From positions 1,922,001 to 1,986,000 of the forward strand of contig NC_061472.1 in assembly GCF_022581195.2 (NCBI RefSeq): a stretch of DNA of 64,000 nucleotides, written 5' to 3'. Position 1 is the first letter of the stretch. Every line of letters starts with the position of its first letter. Of this stretch, positions 11,575 through 22,925 are shown one piece after another. Origin of the DNA: Helicoverpa zea (Eukaryota; Arthropoda; Insecta; Lepidoptera; Noctuidae). Below the pieces are notes generated by a model. That model was given only the letters and a program-made list of their open reading frames with translations. It was not told where the DNA came from and made no database searches. Position numbers and translations under genes: made by a program.

Positions 11575-12167
11575 TTGAACGCTAACTGGAATTTTAATCA
11601 ATTGTCAAAGTCTATATCTTATAGGACTGCGTTTTATTATGTTTTTTCATAATTACGATTCTATAGTAAGCTAAGCTTCGATAGTAATTTTCTGGTAAAG
11701 TTTTTTTAGCGACACTTTAATACATAATTATTATTGTCCTCATGATTCTACAATGCTTAGGATAAATATATCACTTTCATTAATTTGATTGCTCTTATGT
11801 TTAGAAAAATCATTTTCATGATCAGTTTGATTGTTAGTTACTTGTTCTATTTAGCCTTTAATATCTCGAAAATCTTATCACAATTTTCTTTAGACCTAGA
11901 TAGTATTATATTTATAAGACACAAGCCTATAACTTGGACCGTGGCGAATCGTGACTGCAGCCACGATTTAGAGCGTGCCAAGTTTACGTCCCGCCAAGCT
12001 TGAACTAGTTCATGTTCTCTTAACGTTTAGAACTTAGTTTTGTGACTTGAATTTTAAGTTCCGAGTGTATTTTACGGATGTAGTGCGTATGTAGTATAAG
12101 ATAGTTTTTGTACAGACAAAAATGTACATATCTGTTTTATAAAGTCGAATGGTAGTTAGATTAATTG

Positions 12168-12436
12168 ACGACCTCTGTGGCGCAATGGTCACCAAGCCGG
12201 ACTGCCGAATCTGAGGTCCCGGGTTCGATTCCCGGTTCGGTTGACATTTGTGTGATGAGCATGCTTGTTGGCCGTGGTCTGGGTGTTACAATATGTATTT
12301 ATAAATATGTATATGTGTAACTATATGTAGTTTATCAGTTGTGTTAGCACCCATAACACAAGTTAATTAATAACTTATCATGGGGCTAACCAACCGTGTG
12401 TGAAAAGGTGTCTCGACATTAATAAATTTTGATTTA
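12168..12436 (+). mobile_element. tRNA-derived SINE
   Basis: The head carries a pol III A-box-like sequence (GTGGCGCAATGGTCA) and a B box (GGTTCGATTCC) about 40 bp further on, as in a tRNA gene. It does not fold into a full acceptor stem and is followed by a non-tRNA body (TTGACATTTGTGTGATGAG and on) to an AT-rich end. This is the layout of lepidopteran SINEs. Target-site duplications were not clear. Confidence 0.75.
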
Positions 12437-14506
12437 ACGGCGCCTGTGATTTTATCGTTATAAAATGATTCTAAAATTAATAATCAAATACTGCTGAATG
12501 CACTAGCAATGGTTTTTAAATATTATTTTAAAACACGGAATATAAAAATACAAACGGAATATATATTTTTTATATCCCGATCACTTTATGCTCCTCTAAG
12601 TATCACACAAAAAATATGTAATATTATTTGCAAAAAAAATCTAAGTTGAAAAAAACACTCAGCAAAATTGAATCACCACACAATTCCTGCAATAATTATT
12701 TACCACAATATTTTTCTATAAAACCACAGTGTTAATACAATATATCTCGTGTTAATATATCCTGTCCCTACATAACAGAACTAGTTGGAACACGTCGGCA
12801 CTGACAGCGGTGTAGCGTAAACATTGGATATTTTAGACTTGATTGACAATCCACTGCGTCGGTCTAAACACGTCCTTATGAGTTGTATTAGTATTTGTAC
12901 GATGGAATATTACCTCTAGTATTGTATTTTTATTCTACGTTTAAATTGTTTAGGTTTATATTTAAACTGTATGTAAAAAAATAGTGAAGTTCAACTGAAT
13001 TCGAAAAAATATTCTAAGTTACGTTTAAGTTCGTTCTAAGTTCGGATTGCGGACTATATTGAATGCGCAGCACTTTTGAGTTTTTAACTATCTTGGGCTG
13101 AGGTAGCAAAATATATAGAAAAAAAAACATATTTAAGTTTTTACAAAATAATATTTATTTCACAATATTATTATACCCCATAAAATGTTAGGGCGACAAA
13201 TTAACACAATCCTGGTTATACGAGTTGATTACATGCTGTACTTAACTAGAATAGGTACTTGGAAATAAGTATGTATGCTTATTAAAAAAGAAAAAAATCA
13301 CAAACATTTAAATGCAATATTTACAAGTCAAATATTTATTAATTCTATATCATTTATACAAATTAGGAAACAATTTTTTTTTGTCAAATTTTTTACACTT
13401 TTTTGGAAACAGAACATATTCTGAAACAAATTGTTTTAACAAAATTATATTCACCTGATAATTATATTACGATAAAATATTTACAGTTGTACCTAAATTA
13501 AAATTTAATTAAACATTCATTGAAATTAGGAGACATTTCAATATTATTTTTTGTCTTCCTTAAAATTGATTTCAATATCTTTTAGGCTTCCACATTCGTT
13601 TACGATTTCGTAAATTTAACTAATATTTGGTGTCTAATCGATTCAAATGAAAACAATTAAATGAAAATGAAACTATTTATGACTATCGAAATTATTTGGA
13701 ACTAAAATAATAATTGAGATCTAGATACGTGTCTTATAAAAAGTAAGTTACTCTAAGTTTAAACTTTATTTTATCGTCAAATTAAAATGGAATAAATTAA
13801 ACTAGATTTAAATGAATCTAAAATTGATAAACAAGAGATCAAATGGAAATGTAATTAAATCAAAAACTTAACAACACTAAAATAAAATTAAAGTCGTAAT
13901 CAATTACAATCATTGTTACTTGCAATTTCGATCACTGGTAAAATAACTATTTTGTAAAATGCAGCGGATATAATGGCGAAAGCACTTACGAACATATTTA
14001 TAGAAAAATATTTCCGTACGATAATAAACATTTTATTAAATGCACGACATAAAAAAATATAATTATTACGATTTTTAGAAATTCATGAGGCGTTTTGTCG
14101 AACTTCACTCAAATTTGGTAAAAAGCAAAATTCATTTTTAAAAAGCGGAATAAATGTTAGAATTGCAATGTCGAATTAAATCGAGTTGCGGGGACCACTG
14201 GATTTAATTACGACGTAACCACCATTTACAAATTAAGTGCAGTTGGACACAACATCTCTATCAGAACAAATAGGCACAAAATAAAATACGGAGGGACTTA
14301 AAAATACGTAACAACAGTCCAGATCTGCTTTGCAGTATTACTGTCAACAATACTTATCTAGGAATCTTCATTTTATCTGATGGTATTGAAGAGAGACGAC
14401 GCGAGGGATACCTTTATGATCGCCACAACCATCACGAGGTTGACGATGTAGGTCGAATTGCATCTTAAGTGGTAAGGTGGTGTGTTATGGTCTCGCGGAC
14501 ACTCAC
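12437..14506. other. AT-rich presumed intron or intergenic DNA
   Basis: No coding tract or known repeat was recognised. If the exon at 14507-14657 is real, this would be the start of its first intron on the minus strand. Confidence 0.4.
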
Positions 14507-14657
14507 CTCGCCTATTGTCCTGGACTTCTTGGCCAGGCTGTCGCGATACCAAGATGTGGCACAGAACTTCGTACAGCTCGGCTAGAAGCCGGTTCAGCCG
14601 CGAAAAGTTCTCCTCTGATGCCTCTCTCTCACTCGGCAAGTTGAATGCTATAGCCAT
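14507..14657 (-). CDS. candidate first coding exon, protein unknown
   Basis: An ATG at 14655-14657 in good context (CAAAGATGG) opens a frame of 50 codons beginning MAIAFNLPSEREASEENF and ending in VQDNRR, with one further nucleotide before a strong splice donor (GAG|GTGAGTG, donor at 14501-14506). The exon would therefore end in phase 1. Composition (Leu, Glu, Arg, balanced G+C) differs sharply from the AT-rich frames around it. The middle (SRLNRLLAELYEVLCHIL) looks like an amphipathic helix. It lies beside a CpG-rich upstream region. The open frame continues past the donor to 14373 but loses coding character. I do not recognise the protein, and no second exon was identified. Confidence 0.55.
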
Positions 14658-15720
14658 CTTTGTCTCTCGCAAAGTCTTTTTCTACGGAAGAAGCGTGGAC
14701 AGATCGCTGTTTGTTTGTTATGCATAAATGCTGTGTGCCTGTTTGTGTTAAGTTCTCCTTGCTTTTAGATCCACTTCTTCGTTTTTATTGAAAAATTGAA
14801 TCAAAAAATTTTTCTTTTAATTTCCAAATACCGTTCTCCAAAAATTTTACTTCCTCAAAAATTCTCTCTCGGATAAATCAGAAAAAGTTTCAAGGGGTAA
14901 AAAAGTTTTCTCGTCGAAAATTTCTCGAAAGTCAATTTTGCGAAAATATCACTCAAAAAGTTCACTTTGACACACCAAATGGCACAGAGTCCGAAATAAA
15001 AATAAACACAGTTCAATTTGGCGATAATGAGATCACAGGTAAAGTTCCGACCTCAAAAGTTCACAAGATCACAAAAAGTTTTGGCCGCAAAAAACTCGTG
15101 CGGTACATTGTCCGTAAATCACTCGCAATTTAGGTGTAACCAGCGCACGATCGATGACACAATCGCGCTAACTAACGCACTATGCATCGCTGCGGCTAAC
15201 CGATGTAAACAAACTGACTTCGCACGCCGCTCTACAAAAGAGGTCGACAGACGACTATTGCACGTGCGGCCGGCACGGAAGCAAATCGTGTAATAAGGGA
15301 TAATACTTCGTGCACATCATTGCCTCGCTCGACGCGTCCCCCTGTGTTGGTGCGGTGCATAACGTGTGCACACACGCACACTAGCGCAGCCCATTTGATT
15401 ATAAATAGTGGAACGCACGGTAGCACGCTCCCTTCGCACTCCACTACTACAATCAACGTCCACACCGCTGTCCCCGTCCCTTTCCCCCTCTCTGAATCTA
15501 GATGCATGTGTCTCTTTTCAGTCAGGTTACATCATGTTACAACAGCAGTCGACAAAGTGTGTCTCTCTCGTTTCGATGATACAAAACCTTCCCTTTGTGG
15601 AAGGGGGGCGAGATGATACTGTGCATTTTGGATTTTGGATGTAGAAAGCGCGCCAAAGCGAACTGGCCAATGGGAGGGCCTGATTTGTATGGGGTGAGGT
15701 GACGTAAGAATGGTGGACTG
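14658..15720. promoter_or_regulatory. CpG-rich promoter-like region
   Basis: Between the candidate exon and about 15.72 kb the base composition changes to GC- and CpG-rich, unlike the rest of the window. Overlapping chance ORFs on both strands result from this. On the plus strand TATAAATAG at 15400-15408 fits a TATA box, so transcription may also leave to the right. Start sites cannot be placed. The minus-strand 5' UTR of the exon probably lies in the left part. Confidence 0.45.
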
Positions 15721-17484
15721 GAGACAACGGGGTTGTTAAACGGAAAGCGTTCACTCGACCACTGGCTCTTGCCGCAAACCTACTATATTTCGTTTCGCGA
15801 TATTTTAACAGCTCTTTGTTCAGGAGATAGACGTAAACTTGACTCGGATAGACCCGGGTCTGTGACAAGAGTTGGCGCGTGTGTTTTATTATTAGTAATT
15901 CAGTATTCGGTATAAGGTTCGTAAAAGTAATATAAAACGATTTTAATGTTCGTGGTTTTGCCATACGCGTCGGTTTGTGAAATCGGAGGTGTTTTTTAGG
16001 TTTATTAGCGTTTAGGGTCGAGTGGAAACCTTTGTTTAGATTGAATACCGGCAGTAAAATTGATAACCGAAGTTAAACATAAAACGGTAAATAAAATACT
16101 CGTTTGCGTGATTTTGTAATTCTTTGTGTTTGTTTTAAAAGTGGTTGTTAATTTTTGGCTTTTTGATTGGAGAACTTATTTTGTTGGCAAAACCATCTCT
16201 GCGAAAAAACTTGGCAAAATATACAAATCTGTAGCATTATTTGAAAGTATTCTGTTGTGGTGACAATTTTAATAGAGATTAAAAAATAAAATACAATAGG
16301 TACCTAGAATTCGATAAATTGAGTTAGCTAAAAAATATAACGAAACTGAAAAAAGTGTATGTTAAAAAAAAAAAAAAAACGTAAAATATCGAAACTTAGG
16401 TAGGTCGAGTTTGCGTACAAAAATATGCATGACTTATTTTCAGGTTACAAAGATGCGGCTTAAAAAGGCTAAGTATAAACTTGGAAAATTAGAATTCTTA
16501 CCGTTTAAGAATCGTTACCGTGAATTCGTACCATGAGTTATGCCTAAGTTAAACTCTAAGTTTGGACACGATAACACATTGAGGATATTATGAATTAGCT
16601 GAAGCTTACAAAGTTAGAATTATTATGAATTTTAACCTTGCAAAAAAATCCCCATCTTTGAAAATACAAAATTTCATTTATTCAATTCATCAACTTATAC
16701 CGTATTATTTATATTCAATTTTTTAAACTTATTTCTCTCAAAAAAATATTTTCACAATTTTTTACTTACTCACATTTTCATCACCATCTTCACACTAGCT
16801 TTTATATCTAACACCACTGACTTCTTCAAACACTAAACAAGTACTAAAACGGCATAATATCATAAGGTTTTTGGCTCTGCCGTAATATTAGTCATAGCAA
16901 ACAAAGTCAGACCAAGGACTGCTCCGATGATTCCTGACTCATTTACGTTAAATTAATTAAAAATGGCCACAGCTTGGGAAAATTAAAAGTTCAAGTCCAA
17001 CAAAGAACTTCATCATAATCGTACTTAAAGTGTTTGTTTTATTAAAAAAAAAGATTTCAGTTTTTATTAGGGATAACATTAAAAAGAATGGAAAAATGAC
17101 ACACAATTATTAAAACTGTGTTCAAGTATTTTACTGCTGAACTTTTTTTTATTCAGAACTTTCATCAAAATGTTTTAAATACCTATGTCAAATCTTGACC
17201 TCAATATTGCTAAGCAGAAAATGATAGACAAAATAATCAGGAAAGACAGATAATATGAAAACGGTGACACACTTAAAAGTATGTTTGTCTGTGTATGACG
17301 ACTTAGGCTCAAGAATTACATCAGCCAAGTTACATATCTTGTTGATAAGTCATTAAATACCTTTGCATCAGAAGAAAGTTTTAAAATGAATACACATATT
17401 TTATTAAACATTCATTAAATTACCAAATTATTTGTGACTGGGATAAATTGATAATAGGTCAATATTAGATACGTTCACTTACAA
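15721..17484. other. mostly non-coding DNA with weak coding traces
   Basis: AT-rich sequence with poly(A) at 16365-16379. Two plus-strand stretches (about 16451-16726 and 17077-17418) have runs of protein-like codons with few stops, but little codon-position bias. They resemble the other decayed tracts and are not called separately. Confidence 0.3.
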
Positions 17485-17628
17485 TCCTTATATATAAAAA
17501 TGAATTGCTGTTCGTTAGTCTCACTAAAACTCGAGAATGGCTGGACCGATTTGGCTTTTTTTGGTTTTAAAATGTTTGTATAGTTCCAGGGAAGGTTTAA
17601 ACGATACGAAGCTCGCGGGATCAGCTAG
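17485..17628 (+). mobile_element. short non-autonomous Helitron-like element
   Basis: A 144-bp element starts with TC after an A and ends with CTAG before a T, the terminal bases and AT insertion site of Helitrons. Interior blocks such as CTGGACCGATTTGGCT and the GC-rich CTCGCGGGATCAGCTAG near the 3' end match the short Helitron-like repeats common in Lepidoptera. It has no coding capacity. Confidence 0.6.
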
Positions 17629-18309
17629 TTTTTAATAATATTATTTAAAAAATTGCATCTAAAAACTCCTCCTCGTTGCTAATAATGACAAATATAAAAA
17701 AAAATTATAATCGATTTTGATTATTTTTCCATTTATTTTTCCATATTACTACTTCTTATCCACAATTTTTGCATTATATTCACAGAAAACATAAATTATC
17801 TGGACACCAATTAGCAGTTTTATGCAATCATTCTTTAATAATAGTCAATTAACAGTCAAACCAGTAGCACGCACAACTAAATAAATATTGAGTTGTAAAG
17901 CTGAGTTATATATAACTCAAGTTATTGTTAGCCGGTATGACTGTTTATTGTAGAAAATAATATTGAAAATTGTTAATGTTTTCGTCCATGTTGTACTCAG
18001 AATTAGCCACTTGATTGCATAATTTCAAGATGTTTTTCAAAAAAGAATTTTGAAAGGTTACAAAATTCATGTTGTTGAGTTATTGGTACCATTTTTCAAT
18101 TCATAGATATTCCATAATGTTAACTAGCTAATTTGACTGAGATAAGTCGCTATAACTAGGCAATTTGATTCACATAAATCTGTACAAGTAGCTTATTGCT
18201 ACCTTATTAAACCTCTAATAATATTAAATATATGTCTGAGGTAAACGGACTATATATCTATAGTGAAATCAGCTACCAAAAACACTAAAACTATGATCAC
18301 AACCTAAGA

Positions 18310-18930
18310 ATGAAGTGCTAAGTGAAATTATTCGCGTTAAAACATTACACTTTGTAAATAATGTCTGGTTAGACAAGTTATTAAACTCATTAGCTGTAGG
18401 CTTAGATATAAATATGATTGAGTTTGTTTAACAAGAATTGATTACTCTCTTCTGTTTCTTGGAATTGTAAATCGTTCCTGCCTCTTTGAATAAATATTTT
18501 TTAATAGGATGCGTAGCATACGACTTCTCCCTATCTTTGATCGATGTAATAAAAATGGTGAGTAATAAAGATACTAGAAAGACCCGATGGAACTACCGCA
18601 TCTAAAGAAAAAGTAGCTAAGTATGTCCTTTCTAAGTCAGTAGACTATCTGATTAATTTCACATTTGTAATATAGGTAAAAAGACTTCCTAACTGCATCA
18701 ACATTTTCGCCAAATAGTTAGGAAGCAATTCCTGATCCTACAGTAACCATCACAAAACCTTAACCAGCTACTGTACCAATCAATACAAATAAACTAGATA
18801 ATGACATATAACCAGCTAAACATAATCATAAAGGTGTTACTATCGGTAGAGCAAGTTCAAACGTGTTCACTGAAGCGATCGAATGACTTGCCGCATTGAA
18901 AGTAGGTCACACAAGATGACTAAGCCTGTT
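18310..18930 (+). pseudogene. decayed coding tract, unknown protein
   Basis: Consecutive plus-strand runs are seen in changing frames: about 18310-18431 (ending in TAA), 18505-18580, 18580-18675, and about 18720-18925. In the last two about one third of codons begin with G. The last is Pro/Thr/Ala-rich with three in-frame stops (for example PDPTVTITKP and GVTIGRASSNVFTEAIE). Broken frames make it a pseudogene. Product unknown. Confidence 0.42.
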
Positions 18931-18999
18931 GCTATGAAACTTCAAACTACGTGATATAAGATTTAGACGTCTTTTAGAGGATATTTTTTGAGTAAAATA

Positions 19000-19092
19000 T
19001 TTAATTTGGGACTACAGGGTATTGACCTGTTCTCGCATAGAGAAGGAATGAGTGATAATCACCATGCTTGTAGAATGGATTGGCAATTTTTG
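19000..19092. repeat. fragment of a widespread lepidopteran repeat
   Basis: The stretch containing TTCTCGCATAGAGAAGGAAT, ACCATGCTTG and GGATTGGCAA keeps the order of a common moth repeat (shortened 3' part of retrotransposon-derived sequence) that reads through AGGAGAAGG, CACCACGCT and GGATTGGCA. It is diverged and its ends are unclear. Confidence 0.4.
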
Positions 19093-19385
19093 AAAAAAAA
19101 AAACACGTTTTTGCGTAATGTTTTACTCACCTGTACTCAGCTATATGTACCTATAATAGTTACTTTAGTACTTTACCGGGAATCAAACTAACACACTCAC
19201 TTGTACTTAAGGATTATAACTAATAGACACAAGTTTGCAAAAAAATATTGTTATTTTCGTATCAAGAGATGGCGCTAGTAGTCTTTGAACTAGGTATCAT
19301 AGGAACCACCGCTCGAATATTCTTCGTTACCACAACGAAATTTTTATGTTCATGATTGTATGACATTTCCGATTTTTTTTTTAAC

Positions 19386-19534
19386 TTATTGAAGAGGCTC
19401 AACATAAGAATAATAAACAAACACACATTATAGAATCAACAATACCATTCGATGTGGACATCGAACCGAAAAACACGGACTACACAAACAAAATAAAAGC
19501 GACCACAGATAAATTATTCAAAAATATTAAATAA
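19386..19534 (+). pseudogene. short coding tract, 3' part only
   Basis: A run of about 48 codons ends in TAA at 19532-19534. Few codons begin with T and the translation is charged (for example PFDVDIEPKNTDYTNKIK). No start codon is seen. Unknown product; one of the plus-strand tracts of the 18.3-20.2 kb group. Confidence 0.33.
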
Positions 19535-19882
19535 TCAGACATACTTCACATTAAGTTTTACAACGCAGAGGTAGAGCTTGGTGTAATAAATATTAAAATT
19601 GATATGAATGCATAATGCGGTAATGGGAAAGAGGTATAAATTCGTGTTAATGCGATTGACAACCGCTACTGTAATGGTCAACAGTCCAAATGCAACGTTA
19701 TTTTGAGATGTGGTTTGAAATGTAGGTTTTTAGCGACGACCATTAAAATATTAATTTGTATTGATCATAAATCAATATCAATAGCTTCATGTAGATACTA
19801 TGTAAAATTTATTGGTGTATCTCTTCATTCAGAATTTTAAAAACTTTGTCGTTGGAACTTATCATCTGGTTTCTGGTCATCT

Positions 19883-20175
19883 TTATCTTTTGTGCTCTAA
19901 TATTATGAAGTAGAAGAATTTGTTTGCCGACATTTCAGGAACTACTTGTCTATTTTTATCATCATTTATATATAACTGTTCTTTTCTTCTATTTTTACAT
20001 TCATGATATCTTATATCCTCCTTATGATCATAGACTCTTTGTACTTTTTCTACAGTCATTTTTACGTTCGCTTCTTCCTCAATCTTGAACCACTCGAAAA
20101 CCGCCACAAAGGGCAATCAGAATGAGCCCAAAGCCATGAAATCGGACAGTAGCTGCCACGGCGGATTACGATTTA
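19883..20175 (-). pseudogene. coding tract, charged unknown protein
   Basis: The frame ending in TAA at 19883-19885 is open for 77 codons and continues upstream past one TGA to about 20175. About one third of codons begin with G. Residues are strongly charged (for example VEKVQRVYDHKEDIRYHE), and upstream is the hydrophobic/aromatic run PPWQLLSDFMALGSF. A transposon origin is possible because a retroelement-type 3' end lies nearby (20425-20478). No family is recognised. Confidence 0.4.
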
Positions 20176-20424
20176 AGTCCAAATCGGGCCTTCTTGGTCA
20201 AAGTGTAAAAGTGAAGATAATACAATCGTTCTTTTTTTGTTGTCCAAGAAAGGTCTTGCTTTTATTTTTTGACTTTTTTATTTTGTATTGTTGTGTTGGT
20301 TTGATGAACTTGCTAATAGAAAAGGGAGTTCTATTGTTGAATTTACTAGCTTCATTTGATTATTATCTTTAGTAAGTCTTACTATAAACTATTACTATTA
20401 GCAAAATTGGGGATTAATGCTAAA

Positions 20425-20478
20425 ACCTTCGAAAGGTGGCCCGTGCCTTGCAATGGGACAATAAAATGGCTGGTAAAG
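20425..20478 (+). repeat. 3' end fragment of retroelement-type repeat
   Basis: The sequence around GGTGGCCCGTGCCTTGCAAT, then GGGACAATAAAATGGCTGGT, matches in order the common lepidopteran repeat end reading GGCCCGTGCCC-GCAGTGGGACA-GGCTGGT. It is diverged. Confidence 0.5.
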
Positions 20479-20924
20479 TATTTTTCAGAACTTCTACTAA
20501 TTAATTTGTAGGAGTAATAATATCAACAACAAAAAGGGGTTTTCCGTTACCAAGTTTCATAAACAACAGAATTAGCAGTTAGCAACTAACAATTTGATTT
20601 TCTAAGATATTATTGTAAAAGTTTACGATTATGAAGAAATTATCATTTCTAATAAAATGTTTGATTCTATTGTGTACTTTTAATTACCTACTCATTAATG
20701 ATTTTAAGTGTTGTTTGTTTAAGCTATGAAAAAGTTAGGAATGAATTGGCATGATTGTCTATAACTGTTTATTTTATGGTTATGCTTTTCCAATAAACTG
20801 GCTCTTAAATTGTTTGTTAATTTTCATCGATATAGGTACTAACGTAAACGCAGAATAATACAAGACATTGCCGAAGTCATAATTAAGTCAAAACAAGTGG
20901 GATGCCAGCTTTGTCATGCCTCTA

Positions 20925-21030
20925 CTCAGGCTCTAGACTATCTATGTACCAAACATTTAAATCGGTTAAGGCGTTTTGGCGAAAATATCACGATAAACAG
21001 AGTTACGCAACTATAATATTAGGAATGATT
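20925..21030 (+). repeat. diverged dispersed-element tail
   Basis: Contains TTTAAATCGGTTAAGGCGTT, CAGAGTTACGCAACTATAAT and ATTAGGAAT, in the order of the tail that many short lepidopteran elements share (AATCGGTT, AGAGTTAC, TATAATATTAG). No clear termini. Confidence 0.4.
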
Positions 21031-21437
21031 ATTCAATGGAGGCAATTTTAAAGTTTCCTTGTTTGTATGAATCTTGACTGACCTTTCTGATACTTTAGAT
21101 ATACCTCAACATAAGCAAAGGGATATGACGATTTATCATGAAAATCATCTTCATCTCATAATTAACCAATCTTTGAAGCACACAGTTAACTAATTAACTA
21201 TCCATCACCAATGTACAGAACAACGGTATATTACGGTCTGACATCAGGTGTCCTACTGAGTGACTTACTGCCAAAATGTATTGCCATTAAAATTAATTGT
21301 GCCCCAATGTACGGCCAATAGTGAGGCCGGTAGTGTTGACTTATTGCCAATTAATTGGTACCGCTTAAGTTATTGCCGGGTAGCTATGATGAAGAATAAA
21401 TGTTTTTTTTTTTTGTATTTTGAAATAAAATTAACAG

Positions 21438-21558
21438 CTTTGAAAGACGATATTGATGGAAAGGTTGCAACTTGTGATATGACGTCAGATAGATCAGGGG
21501 ACGATGATACGCTAATACGCCAATCTGAATAAGAAGGAAGATGAATGTGACAAATAAA
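21438..21558 (+). CDS. candidate terminal coding exon with poly(A) signal
   Basis: After a T-rich run and an acceptor-like ATTAACAG (AG at 21436-21437), the frame reads about 31 codons to TAA at 21530-21532. Nearly half of the codons begin with G (for example KDDIDGKVATCDMTSDRS), a strong signature for so short a piece. AATAAA follows at 21553-21558, and another AATAAA near 21675. This fits a last exon of a plus-strand gene whose other exons were not found. The frame also stays open to the left, so a pseudogene or chance remains possible. Confidence 0.35.
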
Positions 21559-22489
21559 TGTTTCTTCCTTTTAGCATTTCGACATCTATGTATACTTGTA
21601 ATGATGTAACTTTGTAAATTGTGAATTTGTATTGGTTTAGGATTCTAGACCTACTTTCTCTAGATTGCTTTAAATAAATTGTGTTTTAAGTACCTCAATA
21701 ACACTCAGCAGGAAATCTGAACAAAAAAAGCAAAGATCAGTACCTATCAGATAGATCATCGTCATTTTTTCATCGAAAGTAGAAGAAACTGACCCTTAAT
21801 TAAAAACCCTGTATCATCACGTAGAGGTAGCTACACCCAACAATTTTGCTACCACATCAACAGGGGTGACTTCAAAACTATTAAATATCGGTCCAGGATT
21901 AAACTATGCATGTTAAACTGTAACCACCCCTTTTTCAATCATAGGGGCTTACAACTGATGGCTATGAAATAGTTTCAGCAGACATTCTGTAAACACATGA
22001 CAGTGTTGTACATACAGATTGCAAATTTGGAAAGCTGGGATGGTGGAATTATTTGTTTATATTGAATAGGTGAAGTTTGTATGGATGTCACAGATATTAT
22101 TTCAAATAGGTATGTATTAAGGATAGAAGGAATAGGTTTTTGAAGTTTCGTAGCAAATGACCAATAATTGTCTCTTAGGAAAACCTACTAACTGGACTGG
22201 AAAACAGAAAAATAACAGTACTAATAACACAATGATAGTGAAACTTAGCACGGTGCAGCAGCTATATGAAATAAATAAATCTGGTTTAATCTATAAAAAC
22301 TTTATTTTATTCTGTGTAGATTTACCCGTTCTATGATTCGAATCATTATATGTTTAACGCTATTGTTTAACTATTATTATATTTATCAGCATCACAAGCA
22401 TCGAACATATTACCATCCTACCCAACCTCACCACAGCATAAATACCAAAAAAAATCCCTCAACAATTTAAAAATGGAATCAGCAAAAAG

Positions 22490-22640
22490 TGCAGCGGTCA
22501 ACGCGCACCGCGCACATGTCTACTGTGCAGTTAATAAATTGCAATCTGACTGATGTGCACAGATTAGCGAGCGCCGCGGAAAGGTCAATGCACTGAATTT
22601 TATAGAGCTGTTTGTACGATACCTACGTGTACGCGGTGCT
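22490..22640. promoter_or_regulatory. small CpG-rich patch
   Basis: About 150 bp contain many CpG and GC-rich words (CAACGCGCACCGCGCACATG, GCGAGCGCCGCGG) inside AT-rich DNA. A minus-strand open frame over it (22520-22726) is not convincing. It could be an unmethylated promoter or enhancer, or a young inserted fragment. Confidence 0.3.
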
Positions 22641-22837
22641 TGTTGGAGAGTTCTGGCCTTTGTTTTGGTTTTATTCGATGCATTTTTAAAAAGGTTTGCT
22701 TTCTTTAAGTAAAAGAAAATCCTCAACTTTCATGTCCCTAAAATTAAAACTGGGAGAATCAGTAAATTCTTCTATCGTTTGGTCTGCGAAACGTTAGTCT
22801 TATTTTTTTCTGAATAAACTAGACTGCATGGCTTGCC

Positions 22838-22925
22838 ATCATCTACCTAGCCTGTCCAAAATATGTTAGGATCGGCTTCCATTTTTAAAGGATGCAGCTG
22901 AGTACCAGTGTTTCACAAGACGTGA
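22838..22925 (-). mobile_element. diverged fragment of the SINE seen at 37182
   Basis: The order of words AGCCTGTCCAAAATATGTTA, GGATCGGCTTCC, GCAGCTGAGTACCAGTGTTT and CAAGA matches the left (3') part of the SINE at 37182-37567 (GAGCCTTTTTCCCAATCATG, GGGTCGGCTTCCAG, CAGCTGAGTACCAGTGCTTT). It lacks the tRNA-like head. Confidence 0.6.

Noticed and set aside
12168..12245. Genuine tRNA gene
   Set aside because: A and B boxes are present, but the sequence lacks a matching acceptor stem and continues into a SINE body.
15018..15964. Several overlapping ORFs of 60-145 codons on both strands
   Set aside because: They arise because the CpG-rich promoter-like region has few stop codons; frames overlap on both strands and none has a consistent protein character.
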